Shown: positions 16,747 through 24,650, numbered from the stretch's first letter. The stretch: DNA of 24,752 bases from Pseudomonadota bacterium (GCA_023444445.1 JAEXMK010000211.1:1-24752); one strand, 5' to 3'. A program made the numbers and translations. Notes: generated by a model not told the origin, from the sequence alone.

Positions 16747-17559
16747 TTAGGCGGTTTTTGTCGCGCGATGCGCGCGCAGGACGGCCCAAAGGCCCAACAG
16801 GAACATGGGTGTGGACAGAACCATGCCCATGGTCAGCCAGTTGCCGGCGAGATAACCGATCTGCGCGTCCGGTTCACGGAAGAATTCCACGAAAATGCGT
16901 GACAGTGCATAACCGCAGACGAAGATGCCGGTGACGGTGCCGGGCCGCTTCAGAGCCTTGAAGGCATAAATGGCGATTGCCAGAAGGATGGCCAGCACGA
17001 GGCCTTCGAGGCCGGCTTCATAAAGCTGGCTCGGGTGGCGTGCAAAGGGGCCACCCGTCGGGAAAACGACCGCCCATGGGACATCGGCGATGCGGCCCCA
17101 CAATTCGCCATTGATGAAATTGGCGATGCGGCCGAACAAAAGGCCTATGGGTGCTACTGCCGCGACGATATCGAACATGCTCCACACCGGAATGCCGTTC
17201 TTGCGGGCGAAGAGGATCATGGCGATCGTCGTGCCGATCAGGCCGCCATGGAACGACATGCCGCCATTCCAGATCTCGATGGCCCTGATGGGATTGGCGG
17301 CGACGGCTGACATATCGTAAAACAGGATGTAGCCAAGGCGTCCGCCAAGCACGATGCCGCCCGCTGCCCAGAGAATGAAATCGTCAAGGTGCTGGGCCGA
17401 GATTGGTGAGGCGTCGCTGGGCCACAGCCGATCCGTGCGGGCGAGGCGGCGGGCGTAAAGCCAGCCGAGCATGATGCCGGCGACATAGGCAATGCCGTAC
17501 CAGTGGATCGCCAGGGGACCGATGGACAGCGCTATCGGGTCGATATTCGGGAAGGGCAT
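16747..17559 (-). CDS. lgt: Prolipoprotein diacylglyceryl transferase
   Basis: 270 residues from the ATG at 17559, with about seven TM helices. It transfers diacylglyceryl from phosphatidylglycerol to the lipobox cysteine of prolipoproteins in the inner membrane. The family motifs are present: [24 protein letters not shown] (catalytic His), the Lgt signature [27 protein letters not shown], and [16 protein letters not shown] ten codons upstream (17589) keeps the frame open, but a likely -10 element sits immediately in front of it, so the ATG seems better. No strong ribosome binding site is seen. It heads the minus-strand block lgt-midA-pgeF-M24. Confidence 0.95.
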   Translation of the reverse strand: MPFPNIDPIALSIGPLAIHWYGIAYVAGIMLGWLYARRLARTDRLWPSDASPISAQHLDDFILWAAGGIVLGGRLGYILFYDMSAVAANPIRAIEIWNGGMSFHGGLIGTTIAMILFARKNGIPVWSMFDIVAAVAPIGLLFGRIANFINGELWGRIADVPWAVVFPTGGPFARHPSQLYEAGLEGLVLAILLAIAIYAFKALKRPGTVTGIFVCGYALSRIFVEFFREPDAQIGYLAGNWLTMGMVLSTPMFLLGLWAVLRAHRATKTA

Positions 17560-17593
17560 GATGGCGAGTGAAGTGGGAGCGGCTATCAATCCG

Positions 17594-17625
17594 TATATAT
17601 TCCGTCATCGTTGCTGGGCGGACAA
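17594..17625 (-). promoter_or_regulatory. Candidate promoter for the lgt operon
   Basis: On the minus strand TTGTCC (17625-17620) lies 18 nt before AATATA (17601-17596), within the run AATATATA. Transcription would start near 17588, leaving a short leader before the lgt ATG at 17559 and excluding the upstream TTG. Confidence 0.3.
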
Positions 17626-17782
17626 CGGATCACCCATTGTCTCAAAGGACCGGGCGATGATGCTCACCGGTTCTTTGACGCCAAGGAAAATGGCGATTGC
17701 GGTGGCGGCGGTCAAGGTGATTCTTTAAGCTGTGGCTTAACATGCCGAAGGTGACGCAAGCTCTTGGGATTTTTCGATTTCG

Positions 17783-17811
17783 CTTGCAAGGCGACAGTGG
17801 AGTGCCTACCT
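17783..17811 (+). promoter_or_regulatory. Candidate sigma-70 promoter for ubiK
   Basis: CTTGCA (17783-17788), exactly 17 nt, then CTACCT (17806-17811) fits the rhizobial CTTGAC-N17-CTATAT consensus, about 50 bp ahead of the start codon. Confidence 0.45.
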
Positions 17812-17867
17812 GAATGCTATCAACAGCGGGCAAGACGATGCCCCTGAACCGACGAAGGATGAGCGCC

Positions 17868-18131
17868 ATGAGCACGACAGGCACCAATCGTTTTCTGGAT
17901 GAATTTGCCAAGCTGATGACCGATGCGGCAGGTGCCGCGCAGGGTGTGCGCAAGGAAGCCGAAGCGGCGTTTCACGCCCAGGCGGATCGCTGGCTCAACA
18001 GTCTGGATGTCGTCCGCCGTGAGGAATTCGACGCAGTGCGCGAAATGGCCATTCAGGCGCGGGATGAAAATGACGCGTTGCGCGCGCGGATCAAGGCTCT
18101 CGAGGCAAAGCTTTCAGCCACGAAGGACTGA
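17868..18131 (+). CDS. ubiK: UbiK/BMFP-family accessory factor
   Basis: 87 residues. After a short start, an amphipathic segment (about 7-45, FLDEFAKLMTDAAGAAQGVRKEAEAAF) leads to the conserved RREEFDAVREMAIQARDENDALRARIKALEAKL, a C-terminal coiled coil (about 50-85) that drives trimerisation in BMFP/UbiK proteins. UbiK supports aerobic ubiquinone synthesis, and Brucella BMFP has membrane-fusogenic activity in vitro. The ATG at 17868 has AAGG at a suitable distance; the in-frame ATG at 17859 overlaps that sequence and is less likely. It is monocistronic: a promoter lies upstream, a strong terminator follows, and it is divergent from lgt. Confidence 0.85.
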   Translation: MSTTGTNRFLDEFAKLMTDAAGAAQGVRKEAEAAFHAQADRWLNSLDVVRREEFDAVREMAIQARDENDALRARIKALEAKLSATKD

Positions 18132-18557
18132 TTCCCCGTCATTTTTTCAAAAAGCCCCGGATCGCAGGCGATCCCGGGGCTTTTTGTTTTTCAGCTCCCT
18201 CTGGCCCACTTGACCTCCGGTTGTCGAAAGTCGTGCTCGGACGCGAATTTTTTGGGCCTGTGGACACTTCCAAAAAACACAATCGGCAGAGTCGCTTAAG
18301 ACTCTCGCCTGAGGTGATGGGGGAGGAGATATCCACTGCTCAAAAGGCAAAAATGGCGGGGAAGGGGTGGCAGCAGGACTCGGCCATTATACACTGATTT
18401 TAAATGATGATTCGAAAAGACCGGTAAGCTCCAGACAGGGTGAATGCGTTATTCTGGTGGTGTCGGGCAATCGTCTCAAATGTTTATCCCGGTTTGTATG
18501 TGCGTTTTGTGCCCGGCGTTCAAAACACGACATTCTGACCGGCTGAGAAGGTGCCGC
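18132..18557. other. 426-bp intergenic region between ubiK and ybjN with several inverted repeats
   Basis: After the ubiK terminator about 370 bp remain before ybjN with no credible reading frame. The stretch holds an 8-bp dyad TTTTTTGG/CCAAAAAA (18248-18255 and 18270-18277), a hairpin AGAGTC/GACTCT at 18288-18305 extended by GGC/GCC with one bulge, and a GTTTTG/CAAAAC dyad (18504-18509 and 18521-18526) just ahead of ybjN. It may hold a small RNA or operators; neither can be shown here. Confidence 0.5.
18148..18190 (+). terminator. Strong rho-independent terminator of ubiK (bidirectional)
   Basis: A long stem pairs AAAAGCCCCGG (from 18150) and ATCG with CGAT and CCGGGGCTTTT around a CAGG loop, with one bulged C. 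It is followed by TTTTTGTTTTT on the plus strand and has an A-run on the other side. Confidence 0.9.
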
Positions 18558-19058
18558 ATGAGTCTGATAGAATTTGAAATTGAGCGTCAGTCCAATCCCG
18601 TCGATATGATCGAGATTGTCGCCGCCTCGAATGACTGGTCGTTCGAGCGTTCGGGCGAAGACGAGATCGCCATGACTGTGGCGGGCCACTGGGCCGATTA
18701 TCACGTTTCCTTTGCATGGATGGAAGATTTCGAAGCGCTGCATCTTGCCTGCGCCTTTGACATCAAGGTGCCGGACCACCGTGTCAACGAAGTCATTTGC
18801 CTGCTGTCGCAGGTTAACGGTCAGGTGCTGATGGGTCATTTCGATCTGTGGCGACAGGAAGACGTCGTGATCTTCCGCCAGTCGTTGCTTCTGTCCGGAG
18901 GTGCCGAGCCGAACAACCAGCAGGTGGAAGTGCTGCTCTCCAGCGCACTGGAGGCCTGCGAGCAATATTATCAGGCATTCCAGTTCGTCGTCTGGTCGGG
19001 ACTTGATGCTAAAAGTGCAATCGAAGCGGTCATGTTCGAGACCGTGGGAGAAGCGTAA
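18558..19058 (+). CDS. YbjN-domain protein
   Basis: 166 residues, acidic and without a signal peptide. It carries the YbjN domain (Pfam YbjN, type III secretion chaperone-like fold): NPVDMIEIVAASNDWSFERS, an internal beta-rich part, AFDIKVPDHRVNEVICLLSQ, NGQVLMGHFDLWRQEDVVIF, and a C-terminal helical part with ACEQYYQAFQFVVWSGL. In enterobacteria YbjN affects motility and stress responses, but its biochemical role is unknown. The ATG at 18558 has GAGAAGG upstream; the frame extends further upstream but those residues do not look like protein. It ends one base before proC, so both are in one operon, probably with csaA. Confidence 0.85.
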   Translation: MSLIEFEIERQSNPVDMIEIVAASNDWSFERSGEDEIAMTVAGHWADYHVSFAWMEDFEALHLACAFDIKVPDHRVNEVICLLSQVNGQVLMGHFDLWRQEDVVIFRQSLLLSGGAEPNNQQVEVLLSSALEACEQYYQAFQFVVWSGLDAKSAIEAVMFETVGEA

Positions 19059-19059
19059 A

Positions 19060-19878
19060 ATGGTATACAAGGCTTCCGGGCCGCTCGTCCTCGTGGGCGC
19101 CGGCAATATGGGCGGCGCAATGCTGTCTGGCTGGCTGAAGAAAGGCGTGCCGGGATCGCAGGTCATCGTCATTGACCCGCGCCCCTCTGACGCGATGCGC
19201 ACGACGATTGCGGAAGCCGGTGCGACTCATGGTGAAAACGCGCCTGACGGCGTCAAGGCGGGCATTCTTTTCGTGGCGGTGAAGCCGCAGATGATGGAAG
19301 CTGTGCTGCCCTCGCTAAAGCCTCTGCTGGGCCCGGAAACGGTTGTGGTTTCCATCGCGGCGGGCACCACCATTGCCACCTTCGTTTCGCATTTCGGTGC
19401 GGTTGCCGCGGTGCGCGCCATGCCCAACACGCCAGCTATGGTGGGCCGTGGCGTTACCGGCGCATATGCAAATGAACTTGTGACGCCCGAGCTTAAAGCC
19501 GTGGTGGATGGATTGCTGAAGGTCAGTGGTCCGGTCGAATGGGTGGATGCCGAAAGCGATATCGATGCCGTGACTGCGGTTTCGGGTAGCGGGCCCGCCT
19601 ATGTCTTTTATCTCGTGGAATGCATGGCTGAAGCGGGCCGCAAAGCCGGTCTGCCGGCGGATGTGGCCATGCGTCTGGCGCGTGAAACCGTGGCCGGCGC
19701 CGGCGAGCTTCTGCACCAGTCCACTGACGAGGCGGCGCGCCTGCGTCAGAATGTGACTTCGCCGGGCGGCACCACGGCCGCCGCACTTTCCGTGCTGATG
19801 GCGGAAGACGGCATGCAGCCCCTGTTCGACAGGGCGGTCGCTGCCGCGAAAACGCGCGCAGAAGAGTTGGCGGGCTGA
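19060..19878 (+). CDS. proC: Pyrroline-5-carboxylate reductase
   Basis: 272 residues, the standard ProC length. It reduces 1-pyrroline-5-carboxylate to proline with NAD(P)H. The Rossmann motif [14 protein letters not shown] (about 10-23), [21 protein letters not shown], and the C-terminal signature ([15 protein letters not shown] and [16 protein letters not shown]) are complete. A GGGAG ribosome binding site overlaps the end of ybjN and the start codon follows the ybjN stop by one base, so translation is coupled. A longer frame from 18901 overlaps ybjN and is not the true start. Confidence 0.95.
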   Translation: MVYKASGPLVLVGAGNMGGAMLSGWLKKGVPGSQVIVIDPRPSDAMRTTIAEAGATHGENAPDGVKAGILFVAVKPQMMEAVLPSLKPLLGPETVVVSIAAGTTIATFVSHFGAVAAVRAMPNTPAMVGRGVTGAYANELVTPELKAVVDGLLKVSGPVEWVDAESDIDAVTAVSGSGPAYVFYLVECMAEAGRKAGLPADVAMRLARETVAGAGELLHQSTDEAARLRQNVTSPGGTTAAALSVLMAEDGMQPLFDRAVAAAKTRAEELAG

Positions 19879-19889
19879 AGGGACGGGTC

Positions 19890-20231
19890 ATGAGCGGCGA
19901 AATCTCCTATGCCGAATTCGAGAAGGTCGATATTCGCGTTGGCACGATCGTGGAGGCAGAGCCGTTTCCGGAGGCTCGCAAACCGGCGATCAAGGTGAGG
20001 ATCGATTTCGGACCCGAGATCGGCATCAAGAAATCCTCGGCGCAGATCACAGTGCATTATACGCCGGAAAGTCTTGTCGGCCGGCAGGTGCTGGGTGTGG
20101 TGAATTTTCCGCCGCGTCAGATCGGCCCTTTTCGATCCGAAGTTCTGACGCTTGGTTTTGCCGATGCAAACGGCGACATCGTACTGGCTGCGGTCGAACG
20201 GCCGGTGCCAAACGGTGAGAAGATGTGCTGA
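19890..20231 (+). CDS. csaA: tRNA-binding-domain protein CsaA
   Basis: 113 residues, one OB-fold tRNA-binding domain (as in the C terminus of bacterial MetRS). Motifs are [60 protein letters not shown] and PNGEKMC; these match dimeric CsaA proteins of about 110 residues. In Bacillus CsaA is described as an export-related chaperone, but a tRNA-related function is equally possible. The gene begins 11 bp after proC in the same direction, so it closes the ybjN-proC-csaA operon. It ends only 13 bp from the convergent histidine kinase gene, with only a small hairpin (20231-20245) between them. Confidence 0.88.
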   Translation: MSGEISYAEFEKVDIRVGTIVEAEPFPEARKPAIKVRIDFGPEIGIKKSSAQITVHYTPESLVGRQVLGVVNFPPRQIGPFRSEVLTLGFADANGDIVLAAVERPVPNGEKMC

Positions 20232-20244
20232 CGGCCGTTTGCCG

Positions 20245-21624
20245 TTAAGCCGGAAGCTTGACGATTACCCGCAATCCGCCCATCGGGCTTGTATCGAGCG
20301 ATACGTCGCCTCCATGACTGCGGGCGATATCGCGAACGATGGACAGGCCAAGGCCCGTGCCAGAGGCATTGAGGTTACGTGCCTCGTCCAGCCGGAAGAA
20401 TGGCTTGAACACATCCTCGCGTGAGATTTCCGGAATGCCGGGGCCGTCATCGTCAAAGGTCATGATGATGGAGCGTGGCGCCTTGCGGATATCGACGTGG
20501 AGATTGCTGGCGTAACGCCTGGCATTTTCGGCCAGGTTGGCAACGAGGCGCGAAAGCGCATTCGGCCGCGCGATGATCCTCTCGATATTATAAAGCTCGT
20601 AGCTGAATTTCCTGCCGTGCAGTTCGAAATCGTGGCCGATTTTTTCGAGAAGATCAGGGAGCTCCAGCGTGCCGACATCCTCTTCGACATCGGTGCGGGC
20701 GAAGGTCAGGTAGGCTTCCAGCATTGACTGCATATCCTCGACATCCTTGTCGAGCCCTTCAAGGTCGGGATTGTCGCCGGCGAGGGCCAGTTGCAGCTTG
20801 AAGCGGGTGAGGATGGTGCGCAGGTCGTGGCTGACGCCGTTCAGCATGGCGGTGCGTTGTTCCATCTGCCGCTCGATGCGCTCGCGCATCAGGATGAAAG
20901 CGAGGCCGGCGCGCCGCACCTCGTCCGCGCCGCGGGGCGAATAACCGCTGATCTTCTGGCCCTTGCCGAAGTTTTCAGCCGCTTTCGCAAGCGCTTCGAT
21001 TGGCTTGATCTGTCCACGCAGGAACAGGATGGAGATGGCGATTAGCACCAGCGATGCACCGACCATCCAGACGAGGAAGATGTGCGTGTTTGAGGCATAG
21101 GCCGAACTGCGGCTGGTAAAGACACGCAGCGTCTTGTTTTCCAGCTGGATGCGGATTTCGACCAGTGAGCCATTGCCGTAAGTGTCGATCCAGAACGGTC
21201 TGCCGATCTGCTGCGTCAACTGATCCGCGAGAATTCTGTCGAGGATTGAAAACAGTGGCTCGGGTCTGGGCGCAGGCAGATCTGTCTTCGGCTCGATATA
21301 GACGCTGAGATCGAGCTTTTCGCGGGCGATGCGGATGACGCGCTGATAGTCATCTTCTTCCGGGTCAGTCTGCAGCAGTTCGATGACCGCAGCGATATCA
21401 CGCGTCACGGCGGAAGAGAGGCGTTCCGTCACCAATTGCCAGTGACGTTCCATGAAGACGGCGGCGACTACGGCCTGAAGAAGGATCATCGGCAGAATGA
21501 TGATGAGCAGCGAGCGCGTATAAAGGCCTGTCGGAAGCCAGTGGCGCAGCCATCTGCCAAAGGAGCGCCAGGCCTTGGCCACGGCGCTTTTTTTGAACGT
21601 GTCGAGAAAATCGAGGCTCGCCAT
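20245..21624 (-). CDS. EnvZ-type sensor histidine kinase
   Basis: 459 residues. TM1 is at about 36-58, followed by a periplasmic sensor of about 120 residues, TM2 at about 182-204, HAMP (about 205-258), the dimerisation domain with phospho-acceptor His in GVSHDLRTILTRFKLQ (near 270), then an HATPase_c domain with N box LVANLAENARRYA, G1 DDDGPGIP, F box VFKPFFRLDEA and G2 GTGLGLSIVRDI. The H box has Ile where most EnvZ-type kinases have Pro (HDLRTP). It follows the OmpR-type regulator by 31 bp and the MarR gene before that, so the three form one operon. The stimulus is unknown. Confidence 0.93.
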   Translation of the reverse strand: MASLDFLDTFKKSAVAKAWRSFGRWLRHWLPTGLYTRSLLIIILPMILLQAVVAAVFMERHWQLVTERLSSAVTRDIAAVIELLQTDPEEDDYQRVIRIAREKLDLSVYIEPKTDLPAPRPEPLFSILDRILADQLTQQIGRPFWIDTYGNGSLVEIRIQLENKTLRVFTSRSSAYASNTHIFLVWMVGASLVLIAISILFLRGQIKPIEALAKAAENFGKGQKISGYSPRGADEVRRAGLAFILMRERIERQMEQRTAMLNGVSHDLRTILTRFKLQLALAGDNPDLEGLDKDVEDMQSMLEAYLTFARTDVEEDVGTLELPDLLEKIGHDFELHGRKFSYELYNIERIIARPNALSRLVANLAENARRYASNLHVDIRKAPRSIIMTFDDDGPGIPEISREDVFKPFFRLDEARNLNASGTGLGLSIVRDIARSHGGDVSLDTSPMGGLRVIVKLPA

Positions 21625-21655
21625 GGTCGTGCGTTCGCCCTTCGTTGGGTGCTCG

Positions 21656-22369
21656 TCAGTCCACGCTCAGGCGGTAACCGATTCCGCGCACCGTTTGCAG
21701 ATAGACAGGATTGGCAGGGTCGTCCTCGATCTTGCGGCGAAGACGGTTGATCTGCACGTCGATGGTTCTTTCGCCCACTTCCGATTCCGCTTCCACCAGC
21801 TCGTGGCGGGGAATCGTATCGCCGGCGCGCAGGGCAAAGAGCAGCATGATCTCCTGCTCGCGATCCGTGAGGCGGATCGTTTCGGGACCGCGCCGCAATT
21901 CTTTCTTCGGAATGGAGAAGCTGTAGGGGCCGAACATGATCTGCTCGATCTTGGGCGTGTCCGGCGAAGTATTGCGCCGGAGAATGTTATTGATACGCAG
22001 CACGAGTTCGCGCGGATCGAATGGTTTGGCGAGGTAATCGTCCGCGCCTGCCTCCAGACCTGCAATGCGCGAATCCGCTTCAGAGCGAGCGGTCAGGAGG
22101 ATGACCGGAACGGATTTGTCCTCATTCAGCGAACGGGTCAGCGACAGTCCGTTTTCGCCCGGCATCATTACGTCGAGGATGAGCAGATCGAAGCGAATGC
22201 CCACCATCTTGCGACGGGCCTCGGCCGCATCGGCAGCAACGGATATGCGGTAGCCCTTGTCGCCAAGAAAACGCTGAAGCAGATCGCGGATGCGGGCGTC
22301 ATCATCGACGATCAGAAGATGGGACGCATCATCATCCGCCGGTGGACGTTTTGTCGGGGCCTGTGCCAT
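21656..22369 (-). CDS. OmpR/PhoB-family response regulator (PetR-like)
   Basis: 237 residues from the ATG at 22369. The receiver domain (about 15-130) has the acidic pocket LLIVDDDARIR, phospho-acceptor Asp in LLILDVMMPGENG, Thr in ILLTARSE and Lys in YLAKPFDPREL. A winged-helix DNA-binding domain (about 140-235) ends with TIDVQINRLRRKIEDD and YLQTVRGIGYRL. A GTG two codons upstream (22375) overlaps the MarR stop codon by 4 bp (GTGA) and may be the start instead; GGAGG lies 10 nt before the ATG and 4 nt before the GTG. The order MarR-response regulator resembles Rhodobacter petP-petR, a pair linked to cytochrome bc1 expression. That function is not shown here. Confidence 0.93.
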   Translation of the reverse strand: MAQAPTKRPPADDDASHLLIVDDDARIRDLLQRFLGDKGYRISVAADAAEARRKMVGIRFDLLILDVMMPGENGLSLTRSLNEDKSVPVILLTARSEADSRIAGLEAGADDYLAKPFDPRELVLRINNILRRNTSPDTPKIEQIMFGPYSFSIPKKELRRGPETIRLTDREQEIMLLFALRAGDTIPRHELVEAESEVGERTIDVQINRLRRKIEDDPANPVYLQTVRGIGYRLSVD

Positions 22370-22371
22370 CG

Positions 22372-22878
22372 TCACTCGTCCTCCACGACCGTCGTCTTTG
22401 TCGGACTGCGCATCTGCGCCAGGAATTTGCGCACGCAGGCGCGGGCGTCCGGCCCTAGCCCTTCCAGCGCCCGGTCGATGCGGCGGGATTGCGGTTCGCT
22501 GAGCGCCAGCGCCAGTTCCCGGCCGGTCAGGGTTGGGTAAAGCCTGCGCTGGCGGCGGTCTTCCGGGCCGGCCATCTGGCGGATGTAACCATCGTCGATC
22601 AATTGCTTGAGCACGCGCGCGAGGCTCTGCTTGGTAATCTGCAGCGTGTCGAGCAGATCCGCCACGGTCATGCCGGGCTGCCGGCTGACGAAATAGACCA
22701 CCCGGTGATGCGCCCTGCCGTAGTCCAGCTTCGACAAAATGACATCGGGGTCGGAGACGAAATCGCGATAGGCGAAAAAAAGCGCCTCGATCGTGTCGAA
22801 GTCGATCTTGCCGTCGTCAACCTTCGGGAGTGCCGGTGTCTGCCTTGCGGCGGCGGTTTTGAGCGATTGCGGTGGCAC
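22372..22878 (-). CDS. MarR-family transcriptional regulator (PetP-like)
   Basis: 168 residues. A winged helix-turn-helix (about 60-125) shows GMTVADLLDTLQITKQSLAR as the recognition segment and GYIRQMAGPEDRRQRRLYPT as the wing, with flanking dimerisation helices (FDTIEALFFAYRDFVSDPD and the C-terminal DARACVRKFLAQM). The GTG start at 22878 has AAGGAA in front and is preceded by a good promoter; no ATG gives the full domain. The gene overlaps the response regulator by up to 4 bp. Like PetP it may regulate the operon itself: a palindrome sits between the -35 and -10 elements. Confidence 0.88.
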   Translation of the reverse strand: MPPQSLKTAAARQTPALPKVDDGKIDFDTIEALFFAYRDFVSDPDVILSKLDYGRAHHRVVYFVSRQPGMTVADLLDTLQITKQSLARVLKQLIDDGYIRQMAGPEDRRQRRLYPTLTGRELALALSEPQSRRIDRALEGLGPDARACVRKFLAQMRSPTKTTVVEDE

Positions 22879-22908
22879 TGCGGTTCCTTCATATCCTGCG
22901 CTGTCTGA

Positions 22909-22937
22909 TCATAGGCTGACAGGCGTCGATACGCCAA
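22909..22937 (-). promoter_or_regulatory. Promoter of the MarR-response regulator-kinase operon with an embedded palindrome
   Basis: On the minus strand TTGGCG (22937-22932), 17 nt, then CTATGA (22914-22909) forms a good rhizobial-type promoter about 30 bp before the MarR start. GGCGT-CGAT-ACGCC (22922-22935) is a dyad overlapping the -35 and the spacer, well placed for a repressor. Confidence 0.45.
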
Positions 22938-23060
22938 TATTCTGTAAACATAGCCGAAAATGCTTCCGCTCGGGAGAATGCCGCTGATCATTTTCTGTTG
23001 CGGTGGATAATATGGCGCGGGTGCAGGCGCAACTGGAATCCTGGGTGGCCTTTACCGGAA

Positions 23061-23095
23061 ATAGAAAAGAGCGCGGAAAGGCCGCGCTCTTCTTC
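23061..23095 (-). terminator. Terminator of the SH3/DUF1236 gene
   Basis: A 10-bp stem (AAGAGCGCGG at 23067-23076 with CCGCGCTCTT at 23082-23091) has a 5-nt loop and, read on the minus strand, is followed by TTTCTATTT. It lies about 25 bp past the stop codon of the minus-strand gene. Confidence 0.85.
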
Positions 23096-23117
23096 ATTTT
23101 TCGCTGTGATAGTGGTG

Positions 23118-23717
23118 TTACTGGTAAACGTAGACGATACGACGGGTCGAAGGTTCTACGAGAACCGGGACGTCATTCACCCGGACATAGCGATACTGAT
23201 AGTCGGGGACCTCCACCAGACGAGTATCCGCGGGGAGAACGCTGCCGATGGCGATATCGCCGTCATAGGTGACGGTGTCGGCAGGATGCTCGTCGATATA
23301 GGTGATGACAGACTGCGGCGGATCGACTTCACCGACGCGACCAAGATTCGGGTCACCCGGGTTTGGCTCCGTCTGTACGCTTGCCGTCTTCTCATAGGTC
23401 ACGACCGGCACGCTCAGTTCCGTGCGGCGTTCCTTGAGAATGACGGGCGAACCTTCATACATCACGTTCAGGTACTCCGCGTGGGCCCAGCCGCGCAGGC
23501 CGTTCACCTCAATGCGGCACCAGCTGCTGCCTTCCATGCAACCATCGAGCACGGCGTTACTGCCACGAGTGGCGAGGCCGACTTCGGGATAATCCTCACC
23601 GGGGCCGGAACGGACGGAAAGGTCCGAGGCGGTTGTTGCGACCATGGCGGCATTTGCATAGCCTGCCATCAAGGTGAACGCGCCGCCAGCGATCAGCATT
23701 TTAAGCGTCTTGTCCAT
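23118..23717 (-). CDS. Secreted SH3b plus DUF1236-like protein
   Basis: 199 residues. A signal peptide (1-22, ending AGYANA) leads to a bacterial SH3 domain (about 27-85: ATTASDLSVRSGPGEDYPEV, GCMEGSSWCRIEVNGLRGWA) with a likely disulfide between Cys60 and Cys67. The C-terminal part (about 137-198) has the repeating pattern of DUF1236 (VITYIDEHP, GDIAIGSVLP, YRYVRVNDVPVLVEPSTRRI). Periplasmic SH3b domains often bind peptidoglycan or cell-wall proteins, but the role here is unknown. The ATG at 23717 has AAAAGGAGTG upstream; a longer frame from 23789 would place the signal peptide internally. It is a single-gene unit with its own terminator and is divergent from the GloC gene. Confidence 0.85.
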   Translation of the reverse strand: MDKTLKMLIAGGAFTLMAGYANAAMVATTASDLSVRSGPGEDYPEVGLATRGSNAVLDGCMEGSSWCRIEVNGLRGWAHAEYLNVMYEGSPVILKERRTELSVPVVTYEKTASVQTEPNPGDPNLGRVGEVDPPQSVITYIDEHPADTVTYDGDIAIGSVLPADTRLVEVPDYQYRYVRVNDVPVLVEPSTRRIVYVYQ

Positions 23718-23888
23718 GTGTCTCACTCCTTTTAAGACTGGTGCTACAACGTCGCAACCATCTTGGCGTTCCACATTTTTCGCAGGCAATTCGCGCCGCT
23801 AGCCCAAAATTTCTGGTTATCTTACTGGATTTAATGCCTATTTTTGGGGTGGCCAAGCCGATGAAATCTGGAGGCTTTTTCGGCGCCA

Positions 23889-23916
23889 TTGTGCCGCAAC
23901 GGGTCGCGGGCTATAG
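23889..23916 (+). promoter_or_regulatory. Candidate promoter for the GloC-like gene
   Basis: TTGTGC (23889-23894), 16 nt, then CTATAG (23911-23916) fits the rhizobial sigma-70 pattern and gives a leader of roughly 28 nt with AGGAG ahead of the ATG at 23950. Confidence 0.4.
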
Positions 23917-23949
23917 GAGGCGGAACAGTTCAGACAGGAGATACAGGAC

Positions 23950-24594
23950 ATGGGAAAGTTGCAGGCGGGCATTATTCCGGTCACGCCATTCGAGCAGAAC
24001 TGCACCATCCTGTTCGATCAGGATACCAAGGAGGGCGTCGTCGTCGATCCCGGCGGTGATGTGGACGTCATTTTGCAGGTCGTTGCCGAAAACGGCATTA
24101 CGCTCAAGGAAATCTGGTTGACGCATGGTCATCTCGACCACGCCGGCGGTGCTGACGAACTGCGCGCGAAACTTTCCCTGCCGGTTGTCGGTCCCCATGA
24201 GGATGACCGCCCGCTGCTGGAGAGGATCGAGGTGCAGGCGGCGAAATACGGGATCAGCGGCCTTAAGAATGTCGTGCCGGATACTTGGCTGAAGGATGGC
24301 GATAAGGTTTCCTTTGGAGACCACGTCTTCGAGGTCTATCATTGCCCGGGGCACGCGCCCGGTCATGTCATCTATTACAACCGCGACCAGAATTTCGCCC
24401 ATGTCGGCGATGTGCTGTTTTCGGGATCCGTGGGACGCACGGACCTGCCAGGCGGAAACCACGAGCAATTGATGGCGTCCATTCGCGACAAGCTTTTGCC
24501 GCTGGGAGATGATGTCGGTTTCATCTGCGGCCATGGCCCCGGTGGGCGGCTGGGCGAGGAACGGCTCAATAACCCCTATCTGAAGGGGCTCTGA
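23950..24594 (+). CDS. MBL-fold hydrolase, type II glyoxalase II (GloC/YcbL-like)
   Basis: 214 residues, about the length of E. coli GloC. The metallo-beta-lactamase motif THGHLDHAGG (about 58-67) supplies the zinc ligands. HCPGHAPGHVIYY, GDVLFSGSVGRTDLPGG and the final CGHGPGG supply the remaining histidines and the bridging aspartate. There is no C-terminal glutathione-binding domain as in classical GloB, in line with GloC, which hydrolyses S-lactoylglutathione in methylglyoxal detoxification. Related MBL proteins have other thioester substrates, so specificity is uncertain. The start has AGGAG upstream. It is monocistronic and convergent with the cold-shock gene. Confidence 0.88.
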   Translation: MGKLQAGIIPVTPFEQNCTILFDQDTKEGVVVDPGGDVDVILQVVAENGITLKEIWLTHGHLDHAGGADELRAKLSLPVVGPHEDDRPLLERIEVQAAKYGISGLKNVVPDTWLKDGDKVSFGDHVFEVYHCPGHAPGHVIYYNRDQNFAHVGDVLFSGSVGRTDLPGGNHEQLMASIRDKLLPLGDDVGFICGHGPGGRLGEERLNNPYLKGL

Positions 24595-24625
24595 ATTCCG
24601 GCCCTTAAAGGCCTGCAGCACGCAC

Positions 24626-24650
24626 AAAAAAACCCGGCATTCCTGCCGGG
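24626..24650 (-). terminator. Terminator of the cold-shock protein gene
   Basis: A 7-bp stem CCCGGCA (24633-24639) / TGCCGGG (24644-24650) with a TTCC loop is followed, read on the minus strand, by seven T residues (24632-24626). On the plus strand there is no T-run, so it serves the minus-strand gene. Confidence 0.9.

Noticed and set aside
23911..24627. 238-codon minus-strand frame opposite the GloC-like gene
   Set aside because: The plus-strand frame holds the full MBL zinc motifs; the antisense frame has none.
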